Under the pieces are notes generated by a model. That model made no database searches, was not told the DNA's origin, and saw only the letters and a list, made by a program, of their open reading frames with translations. A DNA stretch of 17,954 nucleotides from Bacteroidales bacterium (GTDB lineage Bacteria > Bacteroidota > Bacteroidia > Bacteroidales > BM520): contig JALNXP010000020.1 in assembly GCA_023230285.1 (NCBI GenBank), forward strand, positions 1-17,954, read 5' to 3'. Below, one piece after another: positions 1-8,195 of the stretch. Both the position numbers and the translations under genes were made by a program. Every line of letters starts with the position of its first letter. Positions within the stretch are counted from its first letter, which is position 1.

Positions 1-56
1 ATGTCTTTTTGTAGAAATTTAACCATAATGCAATTATTAATGTTTTTTTTTATACA

Positions 57-91
57 TTTGTCAGTCAATGGCAAATTTTATGATAACTTTG
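57..91 (+). promoter_or_regulatory. Candidate Bacteroidota promoter for the MBOAT operon
   Basis: TAACTTTG at 84-91 matches the Bacteroidota -7 consensus TAnnTTTG. A TTTG at 57-60 could be the -33 element, but the gap of 23 bases is a little longer than usual. Transcription would start near 97-98, giving a leader of about 40 bases before the MBOAT start codon. Confidence 0.55.
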
Positions 92-139
92 CGGCGTAAA
101 AAAAATAATGCTGTCTCTTTCGGATTAAAATAAAAAAGT

Positions 140-1552
140 ATGATTTTCAGCTCGTTGATTTTCTTATATTTATTTCTTCCCATCGTACTTTTGGGATTAG
201 GTCTGTGTAGGAAAACAGCATATCAGAACACTTTTCTATTTATAGCAAGCATCATATTCTATTCGTGGGGCGGAGTAAGCTACACAGCAATACTTTTATT
301 GTCAATTATCGTCAACTATGTGTTTGGATTGTTGATTTCAAGTCATGAAAAGCACAAAACATTTTATCTTGTTATAGCTATAATACTTAATCTTTCTGCG
401 CTTGCCTTTTTTAAATACGCCAATTTTCTTGTTGACAATATAAATATACTTACATCGGTTTTCAAAGTTGACCCTATAAAACTTCATAAAATAGTTCTTC
501 CGATTGGTATTTCTTTTTATACCTTTCAGGGCATTTCATATATTGTTGATGTATATCGAAAAACTGTTGCGCCACAACGGAATTTCATAAAATTAGGAAC
601 ATATATAGCTTTATTTCCGCAATTGATTGCCGGACCTATTATTCGATATTTTGAAATCAGCAAACAACTTGACAAAAGAGATGTCACCATTGACAACATA
701 TTTCAAGGTATCAAGCGATTTGTCTTTGGTTTGGCACGAAAAGTCATAATAGCCAACTCGTTAGCTGTTGTTGCTGATGATATTTTCAGTCGACCGCCGG
801 ACACACTGACTTGTGCGACAGCGTGGATTGGTGCGATATGTTATTCATTACAAATTTATTACGACTTTGCCGGTTATTCCGACATGGCTATCGGCTTAGG
901 AAGAATGTTTGGTTTTACATTTCCGGAGAACTTTAATTTTCCTTATATTTCACGCAGTATCAAAGAATTTTGGCGAAGATGGCATATCACTCTGTCGGCT
1001 TGGTTTAAGGACTATTTGTACATTCCGCTTGGCGGAAACAGGAGAGGAAAAGCACGACTTTATCTAAATCTTTATATTGTATTTTTCTGTACAGGCTTAT
1101 GGCACGGAGCAAGCTGGAACTTCGTAATATGGGGACTGCTGCATGGTTCTTTCTTAGTTTTAGAACGTGTCGGTTTCAACAAAATCTTAAATAAAACATT
1201 TCGTCCGATACAACATTTGTATACTCTGTTAGTTGTAATAATTGCATGGGTATTTTTCCGCGCCGATACTCTTCCGTATGCCACAGATTACATCGCCCGA
1301 ATGTTCTCCTTCTCAAATCACGGCTTGTCTAACGTATTTGTATTCAAGCATTTAAACATCACTAATATCATAATTTTGATGTTAGCTGTTTTAGGCTCGT
1401 TCCCGTTATTCGCAAAATGCAAAGATATTGTCAGCAAGAACAAAACATTAGCGTTTATTTGTACAATAATATTCATTATTATTGTGATGTTTTTGGTGAC
1501 AACAATATTAGTAGCAGGAGGTTATAATCCTTTTATTTATTACAGATTTTAA
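140..1552 (+). CDS. MBOAT family O-acyltransferase (AlgI-like)
   Basis: Polytopic inner-membrane protein of 470 residues, the normal size for AlgI/PatA-type membrane-bound O-acyltransferases. These take an acyl group, usually acetyl, from a cytoplasmic donor and pass it across the membrane for modification of an exported polysaccharide or wall polymer. Visible signatures are the N-terminal hydrophobic segment with FLYLFLP, the central F-W-R-R-W-H-I-T-L-S motif (H282), then K-D-Y-L-Y-I-P-L-G-G-N and G-L-W-H-G-A-S-W with the family's essential histidine at H322. The next gene starts 14 bases downstream and encodes a DHHW/AlgJ-like partner, so the two form a standard O-acetylation pair. The acceptor polymer cannot be read from the sequence. 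The family is sure; the substrate is unknown. Confidence 0.93.
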   Translation: MIFSSLIFLYLFLPIVLLGLGLCRKTAYQNTFLFIASIIFYSWGGVSYTAILLLSIIVNYVFGLLISSHEKHKTFYLVIAIILNLSALAFFKYANFLVDNINILTSVFKVDPIKLHKIVLPIGISFYTFQGISYIVDVYRKTVAPQRNFIKLGTYIALFPQLIAGPIIRYFEISKQLDKRDVTIDNIFQGIKRFVFGLARKVIIANSLAVVADDIFSRPPDTLTCATAWIGAICYSLQIYYDFAGYSDMAIGLGRMFGFTFPENFNFPYISRSIKEFWRRWHITLSAWFKDYLYIPLGGNRRGKARLYLNLYIVFFCTGLWHGASWNFVIWGLLHGSFLVLERVGFNKILNKTFRPIQHLYTLLVVIIAWVFFRADTLPYATDYIARMFSFSNHGLSNVFVFKHLNITNIIILMLAVLGSFPLFAKCKDIVSKNKTLAFICTIIFIIIVMFLVTTILVAGGYNPFIYYRF

Positions 1553-1566
1553 ATTTCGTAATTGAG

Positions 1567-2727
1567 ATGAATACAGAGAGCATTAAAAATAATAAAGGCA
1601 AAATCGGAAAGATAAGCATCATAGTTATCTTTCTCCTGATGTTGTTTGCTCCTATTATTCAAGATATATTTTCGATATTTCCCGAAATAACTGTTGATAA
1701 AGAAAACAGAGCCTTGGCAAAAAAGCCGAAATTAGACATAAATCGTCTCGATTATTATCCGGATTCATTAAATAATTATTACAATGACCATTTTGCATTT
1801 AGAGGTTTTTTTCTGATTTGTAACAATATCATCAATACATTAGAAAAAGAATCTCCTTCTGATGAAGTTCTTATCGGCAAAAAAGGATTTTTGTATCTAC
1901 GCAGACTTGAATGTGCTGTATATGAAGGAAATGATGATTTCAACAATCCGGAAAAGATTCAACATGTTGCAGATATTCTTGTCAAAAGAAACGAAAAATA
2001 CAAAAAGAAAGGAATTGAATATTACGTTGTGATAATTCCTACAAAATATGAAATTTATCCGGAATATCTTCCTATATACATTCAACGTACAGACACAACC
2101 TCCACCGATAAATTATGTTATCTGATGCAATCTAATCCACAGGTTAAGTTATTGTATATCAAAGACTTTATGCTGTCAAAAAAAGACAAAGGCTTCTTAT
2201 ATCGTATCAACGACAATCATTGGAATCAATTTGGTGCATATTTTGCCTCAGATACAATTTTAAATTTTATCAAAAAAGATTTTCCGCAAATACCTATTTA
2301 CAAACAAGTTGATTATCAATTTAATAATGACACAACTATTTATGGCAACCTTTCAGAAATTATAATTTCTGATTATACAAAAAAGTTGTTCAGACCTGAA
2401 ATCAAATATTCTGCAGAGTTGATTGACACATTAAAAAGAGCTGTAAAAGGTGATATTGCAGGTTACACTCCGCCAAAATATTTTTCATATCCTGACAATT
2501 ATGAAATAGTTAATGTTACAAACGACAAGTCATTGCCTAAAACACTGATTATAAGAGATTCTTATACCAATGCGCTTATGCCGTTTTTGTCAAACAGTTT
2601 CAGCAAATCAACCTATATATGGGATTCGTGGAAGTTCAAAGACAACATGGAAATTGTTGACAGTGAAAAGCCTGATATTGTTATAAATATAATTTTAGAG
2701 CCTTTCATAGTTAATATTGGAAAATGA
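1567..2727 (+). CDS. DHHW/AlgJ-like SGNH-fold protein, partner of MBOAT
   Basis: A 386-residue protein with one N-terminal membrane anchor (about residues 14-33) and a periplasmic domain related to AlgJ/AlgX and the DHHW family. Visible marks are E-N-R at 46-48, D-H-F-A-F-R at 74-79, the D-N-H-W-N motif at 216-220 (equivalent of the catalytic Asp-His pair) and R-D-S-Y at 330-333, where S332 sits as the SGNH nucleophile serine. In this family such proteins transfer or hydrolyse O-acetyl groups on exopolysaccharide in the periplasm. It follows the MBOAT gene by 14 bases and is almost surely co-transcribed with it. All expected catalytic residues seem present, so it looks active. The exact polymer is not known. 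Confidence 0.85.
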   Translation: MNTESIKNNKGKIGKISIIVIFLLMLFAPIIQDIFSIFPEITVDKENRALAKKPKLDINRLDYYPDSLNNYYNDHFAFRGFFLICNNIINTLEKESPSDEVLIGKKGFLYLRRLECAVYEGNDDFNNPEKIQHVADILVKRNEKYKKKGIEYYVVIIPTKYEIYPEYLPIYIQRTDTTSTDKLCYLMQSNPQVKLLYIKDFMLSKKDKGFLYRINDNHWNQFGAYFASDTILNFIKKDFPQIPIYKQVDYQFNNDTTIYGNLSEIIISDYTKKLFRPEIKYSAELIDTLKRAVKGDIAGYTPPKYFSYPDNYEIVNVTNDKSLPKTLIIRDSYTNALMPFLSNSFSKSTYIWDSWKFKDNMEIVDSEKPDIVINIILEPFIVNIGK

Positions 2728-2760
2728 TTTTAGGAGTTGTATTTTTTAATAGAATATATA

Positions 2761-3471
2761 ATGGAATTAACCACAGACGATAAGATACTTTACGAAGACA
2801 ATCACATAATTATAGTGAACAAAGCAGTTGGAGAGATAGTTCAGGGCGACAAAACCGGCGACCGTTCTCTATCCGAAGACATAAAGTCGTATTTGAAAGA
2901 GAAGTACGGCAAACAGGGTAATGTTTATTTAGGCGTAGTTCATCGAATAGACCGTCCTGTCAGCGGTTGCGTGCTGTTTGCCAAAACGGGCAAAGCGGCG
3001 GCTCGCCTGTCGGAGATGGTGAAACAACGAGATTTTCACAAAGAATATCTTGCCATCACTTATGCAAAGCCATCACCACCAAACGGAACTATTACCGGCT
3101 ATATGGTCAAAAATGAAAAACAAAATAAATCTTACATCGTCAACCCGGAGAGCAATAAATCTGCTGTTTATGCAGAGTTGAATTACAAATATCTAACGAG
3201 CAGCGACAGATATCATCTCATTGGTATAGAGCTTATTACAGGAAGACATCATCAAATAAGAGCGCAATTGGCATCTATCGGCTGCATAATAAAAGGAGAC
3301 GTAAAATACGGTGCACAAAGACCAAATCCGGATACCTCTATCGGCTTACACGCCTACAAAATCGAATTTGTACATCCTGTAAAAAAAGAAATAATAACGG
3401 TTAAAGCACCTTTTCCGAAAGAAGAAAAATTGTGGAAAATATTAACCGCTGATTGTGAGGATAAATTTTGA
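2761..3471 (+). CDS. RluA-family pseudouridine synthase
   Basis: An RNA-modifying enzyme that converts uridine to pseudouridine in rRNA or tRNA in the cytoplasm. It has the H-R-I-D-R-P motif with catalytic Asp64 (numbered from the ATG at 2761), the downstream G-R-H-H-Q-I-R-A-Q-L motif at 161-170 and a G-D-x-K-Y-G-A stretch typical of the family. No N-terminal S4 RNA-binding domain is present, so it is a short, catalytic-domain-only member of 236 residues. A TTG at 2737 would extend it by 8 residues and has AGGAG directly touching it, but that spacing is too short for a ribosome site and the added residues do not look like family sequence, so the ATG is preferred. It lies 33 bases after the DHHW gene and may be co-transcribed. 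Which RNA position it modifies cannot be told. Confidence 0.9.
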   Translation: MELTTDDKILYEDNHIIIVNKAVGEIVQGDKTGDRSLSEDIKSYLKEKYGKQGNVYLGVVHRIDRPVSGCVLFAKTGKAAARLSEMVKQRDFHKEYLAITYAKPSPPNGTITGYMVKNEKQNKSYIVNPESNKSAVYAELNYKYLTSSDRYHLIGIELITGRHHQIRAQLASIGCIIKGDVKYGAQRPNPDTSIGLHAYKIEFVHPVKKEIITVKAPFPKEEKLWKILTADCEDKF

Positions 3472-3598
3472 CAACTTATTGCTTTAATAATTTTAAAGGC
3501 ATAAATTTGCGAAATTTTATTTCATAGATGACTTACCATAAATAATGTTTTATAGCTTATAAAAAAGCATCAGCCATACTGTAAAATATTGATTATCA

Positions 3599-3606
3599 TA
3601 TTTTTG
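3599..3606 (+). promoter_or_regulatory. Candidate -7 promoter element for murG operon
   Basis: TATTTTTG fits TAnnTTTG and lies 31 bases before the murG start codon. No convincing -33 TTG is seen at the usual distance. A second match, TAAATTTG at 3502-3509, is further upstream. The 166-base gap between the pseudouridine synthase and murG also holds a short A/T inverted repeat (TTTTATA-GCT-TATAAAA, 3548-3564) and no gene. Confidence 0.45.
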
Positions 3607-3637
3607 TTACAAAACGACAAATTAAAATCATTGAGAG

Positions 3638-4750
3638 ATGGAAACAAATGACACAAAGCGCATCATAATAAGCGGTGGCGGCACCGGAGGGCATATTTTT
3701 CCGGCTATTGCAATAGCTGATACATTCAAGAGACGTTATCCGGATGCAGAGATATTATTCATCGGAGCCAAAGGCAGAATGGAGATGGAAAGAGTTCCTA
3801 AAGCCGGCTACCCGATTAAAGGCTTATGGATAAGCGGTTTTCAACGCCGGTTGACACTGAAAAATTTGGTTTTCCCCATAAAAGTCATTGTCAGCACTAT
3901 AAAAGCAAAAAGCATATTAAGAAGTTTCAAACCTGATGTTGTAATCGGTGTCGGCGGCTATGCCAGCGGACCGACTTTACGCGCCGCCGTCAAGATGAAA
4001 ATACCGGCTCTAATTCAAGAACAAAACTCGTTTCCGGGACTTGTCAACAAAGTAGTCGGACATAAAGTCAACTGTGTTTGTGTAGCATACGACAACATGG
4101 ACAAGTGGTTTCCGAAAGACAAGATAGTTTTAACAGGTAATCCGCTAAGGGTAAGCTCAATAGACATCACAGGCAAAAAAGAAGAAGCCTATAAATACTT
4201 CAACCTTGATGATAAGAAATCCACAGTGTTAATTGTTGGCGGCAGTCAGGGCGCACTTGGCATCAACAAAGGGATATCAGCACAATTAAGCAAAATAGAA
4301 GCCGGTGACTATCAAATGCTGTGGCAAACCGGCAAAGACTATTTGGCGACTGCTAAGGCACAAATCAAAGAGCAAAATCTCGAAAGCAAAATCAGGGCTG
4401 TGGACTTTATTGACAGAATGGATTTTGCGTATTCTATCGCCGATGTTGTAATTTCGCGTGCCGGAGCCATAGCTATTTCGGAGTTAGCCGCCGTTGGCAA
4501 GCCTGTAATCTTTGTCCCGCTGCCTACCGCCGCCGAAGACCATCAGACTAAAAATGCAATGCGCTTGGTAGAAGCCAACGCCGCCGAAATAGTGACTAAC
4601 GCTGATGCCTGCGAAAAGCTGCTTCCAACGTTGTCAGACCTCATGACCAAACCGGAAAAAATGTTGGAGATGAGTAAAAACATCAAGCTATTTGCAAAGA
4701 TAGGTGCTGCCGAAAAAATAGTTGATGAAATAGAAAAACTGCTAAAATAA
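3638..4750 (+). CDS. murG: MurG, undecaprenyl-PP-MurNAc-pentapeptide GlcNAc transferase
   Basis: Catalyses the last cytoplasmic step of peptidoglycan precursor synthesis: transfer of GlcNAc from UDP-GlcNAc to lipid I, giving lipid II, at the inner face of the inner membrane. The 370 residues are the usual length. Visible are the N-terminal glycine loop G-G-G-T-G-G-H at 13-19, G-V-G-G-Y-A-S-G-P at 104-112, the I-Q-E-Q-N segment at 126-130, T-G-N-P-L-R at 166-171, G-G-S-Q-G-A at 201-206 and the UDP-GlcNAc-binding region S-R-A-G-A-I-A-I-S-E-L (E282), followed by a D-H-Q-x-x-N-A motif at 301-307. The next gene, a flippase, starts 7 bases after the stop. murG here is not in a classical mra/dcw cluster: no other mur or fts gene is in the window. 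Confidence 0.97.
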   Translation: METNDTKRIIISGGGTGGHIFPAIAIADTFKRRYPDAEILFIGAKGRMEMERVPKAGYPIKGLWISGFQRRLTLKNLVFPIKVIVSTIKAKSILRSFKPDVVIGVGGYASGPTLRAAVKMKIPALIQEQNSFPGLVNKVVGHKVNCVCVAYDNMDKWFPKDKIVLTGNPLRVSSIDITGKKEEAYKYFNLDDKKSTVLIVGGSQGALGINKGISAQLSKIEAGDYQMLWQTGKDYLATAKAQIKEQNLESKIRAVDFIDRMDFAYSIADVVISRAGAIAISELAAVGKPVIFVPLPTAAEDHQTKNAMRLVEANAAEIVTNADACEKLLPTLSDLMTKPEKMLEMSKNIKLFAKIGAAEKIVDEIEKLLK

Positions 4751-4757
4751 CACCAAC

Positions 4758-6269
4758 ATGGGACGACTTAAAAAATTAGCCGGACAGACAATAGTCTACG
4801 GAGGTACAACAATAGTCGGCAGATTGCTGAATTATCTTTTAGTTCCTTTTCACACTTATATTTTTCTAAATCCGCAAAGCTATGGCGTTGTAGGAGAGAT
4901 GTACGCATGGTCGGCTCTATTGCTCGTAATTCTTACTTACGGCATGGAAACAGCATATTTCAGATATATGCGCAGCGACACCGCCGAAGAAAACAGGAAA
5001 AAAGTCTTCAGCACTTCCATGTTATCTCTTATAACAACATCGGTGCTGTTTATCATCTTGGGGTTAACGTTCTCGCAACAAATCGCTAACCTGTTAAAAT
5101 ACCCCGATAATCCGGAATATGTCAGATGGTTTGTAATAATAGCCGGACTTGACGCAATATGCAGCATTCCTTTTGCACGACTAAGAAACGAAAACCGCGC
5201 CCTGAGATTTGCTACTATAAAAATTACAAATATCTTAATCAACATATTTTTCAACATCTTCTTCCTTTGGTTTTGCCCGCTGATGATAAAAAACGGTGTC
5301 GGAACTTCCTTTTTTTCAGCAATATACAAACCTGAAATTGGCGTAGGCTATATTTTTATAGCCAACTTAATAGCTTCTTGTTGCCAATTTGTCCTGCTGA
5401 TTTTTTCCGTCAAATTCGGAAAATTATATTTCGACAATAATTTACTGAAGAAAATGCTGAAATATGCTTTCCCTTTATTAATTTTAGGATTAGCCGGTGT
5501 CGTCAACGAATCTTTAGACAGAATTTTGGTGAAAAATTTGTCATCGCCGGATACAAATATCGCCATGCACAACTTAGGAGTTTATAGTGCCTGCTTCAAA
5601 ATATCGGTTATCATGACACTGTTTATTCAGGCGTTCAGATATTCTGCCGAACCATTCTTTTTCTCTATTTACAAAGATAAAGACGCTAAAGAAGGCTATG
5701 CCGTTGTCATGACTTACTTTGTAATAGTCTGCACCATCATCTTCCTTGGCACAATGCTATACATAGACTATATCAAATATTTTGTCAGCAAACCTTATCA
5801 CGAAGGACTGATAATAGTACCTTTTCTATTACTCGCCAATATGATGCTTGGCATAGTCTACAATTTATCAATTTGGTACAAAATGAACGACAAAACAAAA
5901 TACGGAGCATACATAACAATAGGCGGAGCAGTTATAACACTGATACTCAACTTTATACTATTACCTCGCATTGGCTATCTGGGTGCTGCTATAACTCACT
6001 TCTGCACCTACCTTTTCATGATGCTCGCTTCATACTTTTTAGGACAAAAATATTATCCGGTTCCATATAATCTTAAAAAAATCGGATTTTATTGTCTGTT
6101 ATCAATAATCTTATTCATAATCAGCTATTTCTTAATACCTTTTGATAAATTCGGCAGCCATGAAGCTGTTTTCAAAATTATCATCAATACAATTATTTTG
6201 GGATTTTATTTATTGATAATATACAAAAAAGAATTTAGAACGGTCAAATCATTATCAAAGACCATGTAA
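4758..6269 (+). CDS. MOP-superfamily polysaccharide/lipid-linked oligosaccharide flippase
   Basis: A 503-residue, highly hydrophobic protein with about 12-14 membrane segments and the N-terminal pattern of the polysaccharide biosynthesis (Wzx-like) branch of the MOP superfamily: a short basic start, then G-x-T-I-V-x-R-L-L-N-Y-L-L-V-P, and Y-G-V-V-G-E in the first loop. Such proteins move undecaprenyl-linked sugars from the inner to the outer leaflet of the inner membrane. It starts 7 bases after murG and ends 1 base before the amidase gene, so the three are translated from one message. MurJ, the lipid II flippase, belongs to the same superfamily; the sequence looks more Wzx-like than MurJ-like, but the substrate is not fixed by what is visible. 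Confidence 0.85.
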   Translation: MGRLKKLAGQTIVYGGTTIVGRLLNYLLVPFHTYIFLNPQSYGVVGEMYAWSALLLVILTYGMETAYFRYMRSDTAEENRKKVFSTSMLSLITTSVLFIILGLTFSQQIANLLKYPDNPEYVRWFVIIAGLDAICSIPFARLRNENRALRFATIKITNILINIFFNIFFLWFCPLMIKNGVGTSFFSAIYKPEIGVGYIFIANLIASCCQFVLLIFSVKFGKLYFDNNLLKKMLKYAFPLLILGLAGVVNESLDRILVKNLSSPDTNIAMHNLGVYSACFKISVIMTLFIQAFRYSAEPFFFSIYKDKDAKEGYAVVMTYFVIVCTIIFLGTMLYIDYIKYFVSKPYHEGLIIVPFLLLANMMLGIVYNLSIWYKMNDKTKYGAYITIGGAVITLILNFILLPRIGYLGAAITHFCTYLFMMLASYFLGQKYYPVPYNLKKIGFYCLLSIILFIISYFLIPFDKFGSHEAVFKIIINTIILGFYLLIIYKKEFRTVKSLSKTM

Positions 6270-6270
6270 C

Positions 6271-8136
6271 ATGCTAATATACAATAATGTATCAAACAAA
6301 ATATTAATAATTTGTCTGTTCTTTATACCATCAATGTGTTTTTCTCAAAACGCTATAAATTTTGTTGATGTTGAAGCCGCCAGTAAAAGAAAAATAATTG
6401 ATAATGAAATATTTACTAAATATTTAAGCATAAAAAAATTTTTTGATGAAGCCTATAAAGCGTATCCGTCCGTTCCGAAAGGCTGCTTAGAAGCAGTTGC
6501 ATACAACAACAGTCGTTTTGTACATCTAAGCGACAGCAATTATTACAGTGACGAAACCTCCGACATACCTCGCAGTTATGGTGTAATGGGGTTAGTAAAA
6601 AACGGCAAAAATTATTTCAGAGAAAACCTAAAATACATATCGAAATTAAGTGGCATTGCTGAAGATAAAATTTTGTCTGATACAAAAGCCAACATCATAA
6701 GTTATGCTGCCGCATTTGAAATTATTTCACAAGAAAAAAATATCACAAAAAATTCCGATATTTCAGAGTACAAATCCGTTTTTGTTGAGTTGTCGGAATT
6801 ACCTTTATCTGAAGATACAGATAACGACTTTATTATCAACACTATGTTATATGGTATTTACATGTTTTTAGACAATGATGACAACGAGACATTATATAAT
6901 ATACCGGATTATGGAATTAATTTTGACAAAATTTTCGGTTATAATTTTGATTTATTAAAGGCTACGAATATAGAGGTAAGCTATTCCGGCAAAGGCTGGG
7001 ATTATTCAGGGGCAATATGGAATCCTGCGCCGGAATGTAACTACAGCAGTAGAGAAGGACATGAGGTCAGTGGTGTTGTAATACACTATACGGCAGGAAG
7101 TTACGCTGGCTGTATCAGTTGGTTTAAAAATTGTGATGCGCAAGTTTCGGCGCATTATGTAATTCGCTCGGCAGACGGTCAGATTACGCAAATGGTCAAA
7201 GAGAGTGACAAGGCGTGGCATGCACGCACAGCCAATCCGTACACGATAGGAATAGAGCATGAAGCATACGGCGACATTATCAGCTTTTTCACGCCGGAGA
7301 TGTACGCCGCCTCTGCAAATTTAGTCAGAGACATCAGTCGAAGACATGAAACAATTCCGCCGAACAGGATTTTCTACCGCGACACCTTGGATAACGGCAC
7401 AACGCTAAACAACGGATTGCACTCTTTAGGTGACGAAAATTCGTGCATCAAAATAAGAGGTCATCAACATTATCCTAATCAGTCACATACCGACCCCGGA
7501 CCGTATTGGAATTGGAATTACTATTTTAAATTGATAAACGACAATACAGAAGTTACAACTTACAATACCAAAAGCGGCGTTTTTACTGACAGCGGTGGGG
7601 AACTATATGATTATCAAAATGATGAGCGGAAGTTGTATCTTATAAAAGTTGCTGATGCCAAATATATAACGCTCAAATTCTCTGCATTTGATTTGGAAAA
7701 AGACAATGATTTTATGTGGATTTATGATGGTGACAATGAATTTTCCCCAAAAATTGGCAGATGGAACACAAAAAGTCCTGGTGTTATAAAATCAAGCGGC
7801 GATGCTATGATGATAGAATTTCGTTCTGATTGTGCCGTCACTGCCGGCGGCTGGAAAGCCGAATGGACTGCTTACGTTCCGGAAATATTTTCTGATGATG
7901 TATTAGTAAAAGTATCGCCAAATCCGGCAGACGAAACAGTCAACATATCGGTAAATCCAGATATAAAAGTCTGTACAATAGATATTTATACTATAACGGG
8001 GCAGCTTTATCACAGTGAAAATTTACCTGGAAAAGCGACTTCAATAGACGTCAAAAATTTTGATAGAGGCATATACATATTCACATTTTCCACTGCCGGA
8101 AAAATTTTAGAGAAAACAAAAGTTGTCATTAATTAA
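6271..8136 (+). CDS. Secreted multidomain N-acetylmuramoyl-L-alanine amidase with T9SS sorting domain
   Basis: A 621-residue exported protein. Order of parts: signal peptide (1 to about 26, ending CFSQ); a lysozyme-like helical region (about 30-190) containing E-A-V-A-Y-N-N-S-R-F and S-Y-G-V-M-G-L; an Amidase_2 domain (about 255-420); a CUB-like domain (about 431-535, with S-G-V-F-T-D-S-G-G and a later D-F-M-W-I-Y-D-G); and a type A T9SS C-terminal sorting domain (about 546-621, beginning V-S-P-N-P-A-D). The Amidase_2 zinc ligands fit H272, H398 and D408, with H398 and D408 ten residues apart as in E. coli AmiD, and E329 as catalytic acid. It would cut the amide bond between MurNAc and the stem peptide. 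The sorting domain says it leaves through the outer membrane and is attached to the surface or released. The gene starts 1 base after the flippase stop. Confidence 0.88.
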   Translation: MLIYNNVSNKILIICLFFIPSMCFSQNAINFVDVEAASKRKIIDNEIFTKYLSIKKFFDEAYKAYPSVPKGCLEAVAYNNSRFVHLSDSNYYSDETSDIPRSYGVMGLVKNGKNYFRENLKYISKLSGIAEDKILSDTKANIISYAAAFEIISQEKNITKNSDISEYKSVFVELSELPLSEDTDNDFIINTMLYGIYMFLDNDDNETLYNIPDYGINFDKIFGYNFDLLKATNIEVSYSGKGWDYSGAIWNPAPECNYSSREGHEVSGVVIHYTAGSYAGCISWFKNCDAQVSAHYVIRSADGQITQMVKESDKAWHARTANPYTIGIEHEAYGDIISFFTPEMYAASANLVRDISRRHETIPPNRIFYRDTLDNGTTLNNGLHSLGDENSCIKIRGHQHYPNQSHTDPGPYWNWNYYFKLINDNTEVTTYNTKSGVFTDSGGELYDYQNDERKLYLIKVADAKYITLKFSAFDLEKDNDFMWIYDGDNEFSPKIGRWNTKSPGVIKSSGDAMMIEFRSDCAVTAGGWKAEWTAYVPEIFSDDVLVKVSPNPADETVNISVNPDIKVCTIDIYTITGQLYHSENLPGKATSIDVKNFDRGIYIFTFSTAGKILEKTKVVIN

Positions 8137-8153
8137 AATATTCTTTAACTTTG
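8123..8153 (+). promoter_or_regulatory. Bacteroidota promoter for the T9SS plug gene
   Basis: TTG at 8123-8125, a 20-base gap and TAACTTTG at 8146-8153 form a full -33/-7 promoter. It begins inside the last codons of the amidase gene and runs just past its stop, so the plug gene can be transcribed alone. Start of transcription is expected near 8160, about 36 bases before the ATG at 8196. Confidence 0.75.
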
Positions 8154-8195
8154 CAAAAGTTCTTTTTACAAACGCAAACCTCATCTAACAAAAGC

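Noticed and set aside
3472..3637. Riboswitch or small RNA before murG
   Set aside because: Only a short A/T hairpin and promoter-like elements are visible; no conserved riboswitch core could be recognised.
4937..5329. 130-codon - strand frame inside the flippase gene
   Set aside because: Antisense to a confidently coding membrane protein; no recognisable domain and no promoter.
8151..8195. TTG start at 8151 extending the plug protein by 15 residues
   Set aside because: The TTG is part of the TAACTTTG promoter element, so it would lie upstream of the transcript start, and the extra residues precede an otherwise normal signal peptide that begins at the ATG 8196.
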